Positions 52,755 to 56,566 of a DNA stretch of 56,566 bases are shown in pieces. The notes beneath the pieces were generated by a model. That model saw only the letters and a program-made list of their open reading frames with translations, was not told the origin of the DNA and ran no database searches. How positions within the stretch are numbered: position 1 is the first letter of the stretch; each line of letters opens with the position of its first letter. The stretch spans positions 1 through 56,566 of the forward strand of contig CALVEY010000015.1 of the NCBI GenBank assembly GCA_944326705.1, in the 5' to 3' direction. A program made the translations under genes and the position numbers. This DNA comes from an uncultured Mucispirillum sp. GTDB taxonomy: Bacteria; Chrysiogenota; Deferribacteres; Deferribacterales; Mucispirillaceae.

Positions 52755-54212
52755 CTACTCCGCTGGCAGTGTAACTGTAAAAACTGCACCATGCTTGCTG
52801 TTATATACAGTTAAGTCGCCGTTATGATTATTTAATATTTTTCTGCTTATTGGTAACCCTAAACCAGTGCCTGAATTTGATGTAGTAAAAAACGGCTTAA
52901 ATAAATTAGGCATAACTTCTAACGGTATACCCGGTCCAGTATCAGAAATCATGATACTTGTTTTGCCGTCTTTTTCCTGAAAACTGATAGTAACTGTCCC
53001 ATCGCTTTCCATTGCATTCATAGCATTAGCTATCAGGTTTACAATAACTTGTTTTATCTGGTCTATATCTGCATAAATATAAGCATCATAAGGAATATCA
53101 ATATTCAGCTTAAAATTATGCTCTGCCATTCTTGTTTCAAATAAAGGCCTTATTTCACTAAACAGTTTTGTAAGCTGTATTTTTTCTTTTTTAGGCGGCC
53201 GTTTCCTTGAAAAAGAAAGAATATCTTCTGTTAAATGCTCCAGCCTTATAGATTCTGTTGCAATAATACCTGCCATGCGTTTTAAATCTTCATTTGTAAC
53301 AGCTTTCATAAGCCGTTTTGCAAACCCGCCAATAGAAATAAGCGGATTTTTTACTTCATGGGCAATAGTAGCTACATAGTTGCCAAGTGTTACAAGGCTT
53401 TGTTTACTACGCATTTCAGATTCTATTTCTTTGTAAAATGATGTTGTATATTCATATTTCTGGTTAGATATAACAGCCATCATCATAGTATTTAAAAGCC
53501 GTGCAGTTGAACGGGTAGTAAAAATATGTGTGTTGGTATATTTATTGTTAGAATATGTTATTAATATACCATATATTTTATTACCAGTCATCATTGGTGC
53601 AATAATAAGCGGATTAGTTAACTGCACATTATCTATAGAACGGAAAATTTTATCTTCCAGCTCTAAATGTCTTTCAATATCATCTGGATGCTTATTATAT
53701 TCCTGCAGCTGCTTAATAATAGATTTTTTAACAGGCACACGCTTATTTCTAAATACTTTTACCTGCTCTTCTGTATATGGTGGTATACTTGTCATATATA
53801 TACCACGCAGCTCCATAAGCTTTTCATTAAAAAACATTACTGCAGCTTTATCAAAAAGTCCTGAATATACTAATGCATTTGTTGTAACTTTCACCATCTC
53901 ATCAAGAGTAGCTCTGCCTGCATATATATCTGGACTTTTTGAAACATTTTCTGCAATTTCCCATGTGGCTCTGTTTTCCACATAAACATCAATTAAATCT
54001 GTAAGCAAACTGACAGCTTCTTCTGATAACTCTTTATCTGCAGAATACATTATCTCCAAATCCACATTGCCTGTGTGGAGATAAATACTGTATTCCTTAA
54101 AATTATCAACAGGAATATCCCTATATGCAATTCTTTCACCCATAGGGCTTTTTACTATTACCTGTGTTACTTTACAATTACAGCGTTTGTTAATAATTTC
54201 TATCAGTTTCAT
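52755..54212 (-). CDS. Cytoplasmic GAF-domain sensor histidine kinase
   Basis: 485 residues. An N-terminal region of unknown type (1-85) is followed by a GAF-like domain (about 95-260), HisKA with the phospho-acceptor in TIAHEVKNPLISIGG (His near 284), and HATPase with NAMNAMESDG, SDTGPGIP, FKPFFTTSNSGTGLGLPIS. No transmembrane segments are visible, so it senses a cytoplasmic signal. No response regulator gene is adjacent. It is 5 bases from the radical SAM gene, hinting that the two respond to a shared signal. Confidence 0.9.
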   Translation of the reverse strand: MKLIEIINKRCNCKVTQVIVKSPMGERIAYRDIPVDNFKEYSIYLHTGNVDLEIMYSADKELSEEAVSLLTDLIDVYVENRATWEIAENVSKSPDIYAGRATLDEMVKVTTNALVYSGLFDKAAVMFFNEKLMELRGIYMTSIPPYTEEQVKVFRNKRVPVKKSIIKQLQEYNKHPDDIERHLELEDKIFRSIDNVQLTNPLIIAPMMTGNKIYGILITYSNNKYTNTHIFTTRSTARLLNTMMMAVISNQKYEYTTSFYKEIESEMRSKQSLVTLGNYVATIAHEVKNPLISIGGFAKRLMKAVTNEDLKRMAGIIATESIRLEHLTEDILSFSRKRPPKKEKIQLTKLFSEIRPLFETRMAEHNFKLNIDIPYDAYIYADIDQIKQVIVNLIANAMNAMESDGTVTISFQEKDGKTSIMISDTGPGIPLEVMPNLFKPFFTTSNSGTGLGLPISRKILNNHNGDLTVYNSKHGAVFTVTLPAE

Positions 54213-54246
54213 ACTTCACCTCAAATATTTTAAGGCTTAAACTTAA

Positions 54247-56316
54247 TTATTTAGCGGCTATCGCTCCTAAATCACCAATAATTAAAAATACTTTTCTAAG
54301 ACAGGCTATTAAACCAAGCCTGTTTTCTCTAACTTTTATATCTTCTGCCATAACCATAACTTTTTCAAAGAAGTTATCAACAGCAGGAGCAAATTTCATA
54401 AGCTCATCAAGCACAGCATAATTTTTTTCATCATCTAAAAGAGCCTGCATATTCTGATTTCTGATAAGGCTTCCAAGCGCTTTTTCTTCATCTGTCTGCA
54501 GCAGCTCGTCAGAAAATTCTTCTTTTTCCCAGTTATTTTTCTTTAATATGTTATTAATTCGCTTAAATGCCTGAGCAATAGTCTGAAAACCGTCTGTTCC
54601 CCTTGCATTTGTTAAAACTTTTGCTAAGTTTAATGTTTTTAATATATCGCTTGATTTATCACATACTGCATCAAAAACATCTGCTGCAACAAGTTCTTTT
54701 GATACAAGCATTTGTCTGTATCTAAGGTTTATAAAAGATAATACTTCCTGCATAACAGTATCTTTATCAAAAGTAAGCCGTGAGCTTAACTTATCAAAAG
54801 TAATGTTTATTATATCTTTTAATTCTATTCTATATCCTGCCTGTTCTATTATAGAAATTATACCGATTGCATTTCTTCTTAATCCGTAAGGGTCTAAGTT
54901 GCCTGTTGGCTTCATACCAGCAGCAAAAACACCTGCAATAGTATCTATTTTATCAGCAATAGAAGTAAGCCTGCCTTCCTCTGTTTCTGGTAACACATCG
55001 CCTGCAAATTTAGGCAGATAATGCTCCATTATACCGCGAGCAATATCATCATCTAAGCCTTCATTTTTAGCGTAATAGTAGCCCATTACACCCTGCAGCT
55101 CTGGAAATTCGTAAACCATTTCACTTAAAAGGTCAGCTTTGCAAAGGTATGCAGTTTTTTCTACACTTTCTTTTTTATCACTGCATAATTTTTCTGCTAA
55201 AAATACAGCAATAGCTTTAAATCTTTCCATTTTTTCATAGCTTGTGCCAAGTTTTTCTTGATATACAACTTTTTTAAGCTGTTCTGCTCTGTCTTCTAAT
55301 TTAACTTTTTTATCGTTATTAAAGAAAAATAAAGCATCATTAAGCCTTGCTCTAAGCACTCTTTCATAACCCTGCCTTATAGTGCCGTCACCATTAGGTG
55401 ATTTAATATTAGCAATACCTATAAATTTATTTAGCAGCCTGCCATCACCTGCTCTGACAGGGAAATATTTTTGGTGTATCTTCATAGAAGTAATTAATAC
55501 TTCTTCTGGAAGTGTTAAAAATGAATCTTCAAAAGAGCCCAGGATTGCATAAGGATATTCCACTAAATCAGATACTGTATTTAAAAGACCTTCATCAGTT
55601 TCAACTGTGATATTTTCTTTTGCTTCTATTTCTTTTATTTGTGAAAGGATAATCTCTTTTCTTTTAGCTGTATCCACATAAACAAATGCTTTTTCTAGTT
55701 TTTCTTTATATTCTGCAGCGTTTTTAACTTCAATTTTATCTGGTGCTAAAAATCTATGCCCATAAGTTATATTTGATGCAGTAATGCCGTCAGTTTCAAA
55801 AACAAGTGCTTTTTCATCATAAACAGATAAAAACCAGTGAATAGGACGCACAAACCTGAAATCATTATTGCCCCATTTCATTGATTTTGGAAAAGGTATG
55901 CTTTTTATAACTTCAGGAGCTGTTTTAAGCAGTAAATCTGCAGTGTTTTCACCACCAGTTTTCTTCTCCCCCTGTAGATAGTCGCCTTTTTGAGTGGTAA
56001 CTTTTTTTAATGTGCTTTCATCTATTCCTTTAGATGCTGCAAACTTTTTAGCAGCTTCAGTTAATGAGCCGTCACTGTTAAATGCAATATTTGCAGGCGG
56101 TCCCATAATAATCTCTGTTTTATCAGCCTGTGATACTGGCAGACCTTCTATATTTACATACAGTCTGCGTGGCGTGCCGCCAGATTCTATTGATGAAAAT
56201 GGTAAATTTAAAGCTGAAAGCCTTTTTGTCCATTCATCAAGCAGGTATTTTGCAGATGATGGAATAAACGCTGCTGGTATTTCTTCGCAGCCAATTTCTA
56301 GTAAATATGAAGGCAT
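54247..56316 (-). CDS. glyS: Glycyl-tRNA synthetase beta subunit
   Basis: 689 residues from the ATG at 56316 (AGAGGA upstream; a TTG at 56322 is too close to that site). It begins SYLLEIGCEEIPAAF, the family N-terminus, and has PKSMKWG, FRFVRPIHWFLS, and a C-terminal helical anticodon-binding region (GLIACLRKVF). It joins the alpha subunit (GlyQ), whose gene would be expected upstream, beyond 56566. The final 250 bases of the window are AT-rich and show no gene. Confidence 0.96.
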   Translation of the reverse strand: MPSYLLEIGCEEIPAAFIPSSAKYLLDEWTKRLSALNLPFSSIESGGTPRRLYVNIEGLPVSQADKTEIIMGPPANIAFNSDGSLTEAAKKFAASKGIDESTLKKVTTQKGDYLQGEKKTGGENTADLLLKTAPEVIKSIPFPKSMKWGNNDFRFVRPIHWFLSVYDEKALVFETDGITASNITYGHRFLAPDKIEVKNAAEYKEKLEKAFVYVDTAKRKEIILSQIKEIEAKENITVETDEGLLNTVSDLVEYPYAILGSFEDSFLTLPEEVLITSMKIHQKYFPVRAGDGRLLNKFIGIANIKSPNGDGTIRQGYERVLRARLNDALFFFNNDKKVKLEDRAEQLKKVVYQEKLGTSYEKMERFKAIAVFLAEKLCSDKKESVEKTAYLCKADLLSEMVYEFPELQGVMGYYYAKNEGLDDDIARGIMEHYLPKFAGDVLPETEEGRLTSIADKIDTIAGVFAAGMKPTGNLDPYGLRRNAIGIISIIEQAGYRIELKDIINITFDKLSSRLTFDKDTVMQEVLSFINLRYRQMLVSKELVAADVFDAVCDKSSDILKTLNLAKVLTNARGTDGFQTIAQAFKRINNILKKNNWEKEEFSDELLQTDEEKALGSLIRNQNMQALLDDEKNYAVLDELMKFAPAVDNFFEKVMVMAEDIKVRENRLGLIACLRKVFLIIGDLGAIAAK

Positions 56317-56566
56317 AAACAAATCCTCTTTTATGTAATTATTTTAGTATATATTGTAACAGCTAAATAAAACCTACTGTTTTAGTATAAAAAAGAGAAA
56401 ATTCATCTCATTTTTATAGTATATTCTAACCTTTATTTATATATGTTAGTATAAAATTTTTCAAGTGTTTTGTATATTATTAGACATATTTATAAATTCT
56501 AAAAACGATTGCAACATTTTAAGCAGTCGTTTAAATTCTCATAAAAAATATCATTAGCCGATTTAT

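Noticed and set aside
1-56566. CRISPR arrays, tRNA or rRNA genes, insertion sequences
   Set aside because: No regularly spaced repeats, cloverleaf-like sequences, rRNA signatures or transposase genes were seen. The only tyrosine recombinase is the housekeeping XerC/D.

Overview
The window is about 31% GC by eye, densely coded, and carries Gram-negative envelope genes (lapA/lapB-like, lipoproteins, outer-membrane beta-barrels). Gene content and style suggest a Deferribacterota-type gut bacterium. A Mucispirillum-like spiral organism is my best guess; this is inference from codon style, envelope genes and a helical-cell-shape gene pair, not from a database match. No rRNA, tRNA, CRISPR array, insertion sequence or complete prophage was seen.

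Layout. 148-5017 (+): AP4A-phosphorylase-like HIT protein, lapA- and lapB-like genes, mutS and a small zinc-ribbon protein. 5018-8090 (+): intergenic repeats, then a surface operon of a lipoprotein, a PorV/FadL-like outer-membrane protein and a small beta-barrel. 8091-11003: a tandem array in which two lipoprotein genes are each preceded by a copy of the 3' end of hisD and by a promoter whose spacer is a poly-C run. The intact hisD follows at 11042. 11042-17753 (-): hisD, a GGDEF protein, polA, ilvE and gpsA. 17989-33389 (-): a DUF4340 protein, hypF, trkH-trkA, an ExeA-like ATPase, a FapA-like protein, thiL-thiE, a pair of peptidoglycan carboxypeptidases resembling Csd4 and Csd6, and an RsmB-type rRNA methyltransferase.

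33430-40569 (-): an AT-rich accessory operon that looks like a McrBC-related defence system. It has a coiled-coil McrB-like AAA+ protein, a DUF2357/PD-(D/E)XK nuclease with zinc knuckles whose N-terminus is separated by a -1 frameshift at an A7 run, and a DUF3800-TPR protein. 40722-47124 (+): the conserved dprA-topA-trmFO-xerC block, interrupted by a small AT-rich HEPN-like gene. 47158-48405 (+): a third lipoprotein gene behind a poly-C promoter. It encodes two copies of the domain found once in the 10400 lipoprotein. 48514-48735: a candidate Fur-controlled small RNA. 49065-56316: an M24-fold pseudo-peptidase (+), then (-) a multi-cluster ferredoxin-like protein, a radical SAM protein, a histidine kinase and glyS.

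The two most interesting themes are: (1) a set of paralogous and non-paralogous lipoproteins under apparently phase-variable promoters (C9, C8 and C7, giving -35/-10 spacers of 15, 14 and 13 bp), two of them in a recombination-prone array built with hisD fragments; and (2) the McrBC-like coiled-coil nuclease operon with a possible programmed or phase-variable frameshift.
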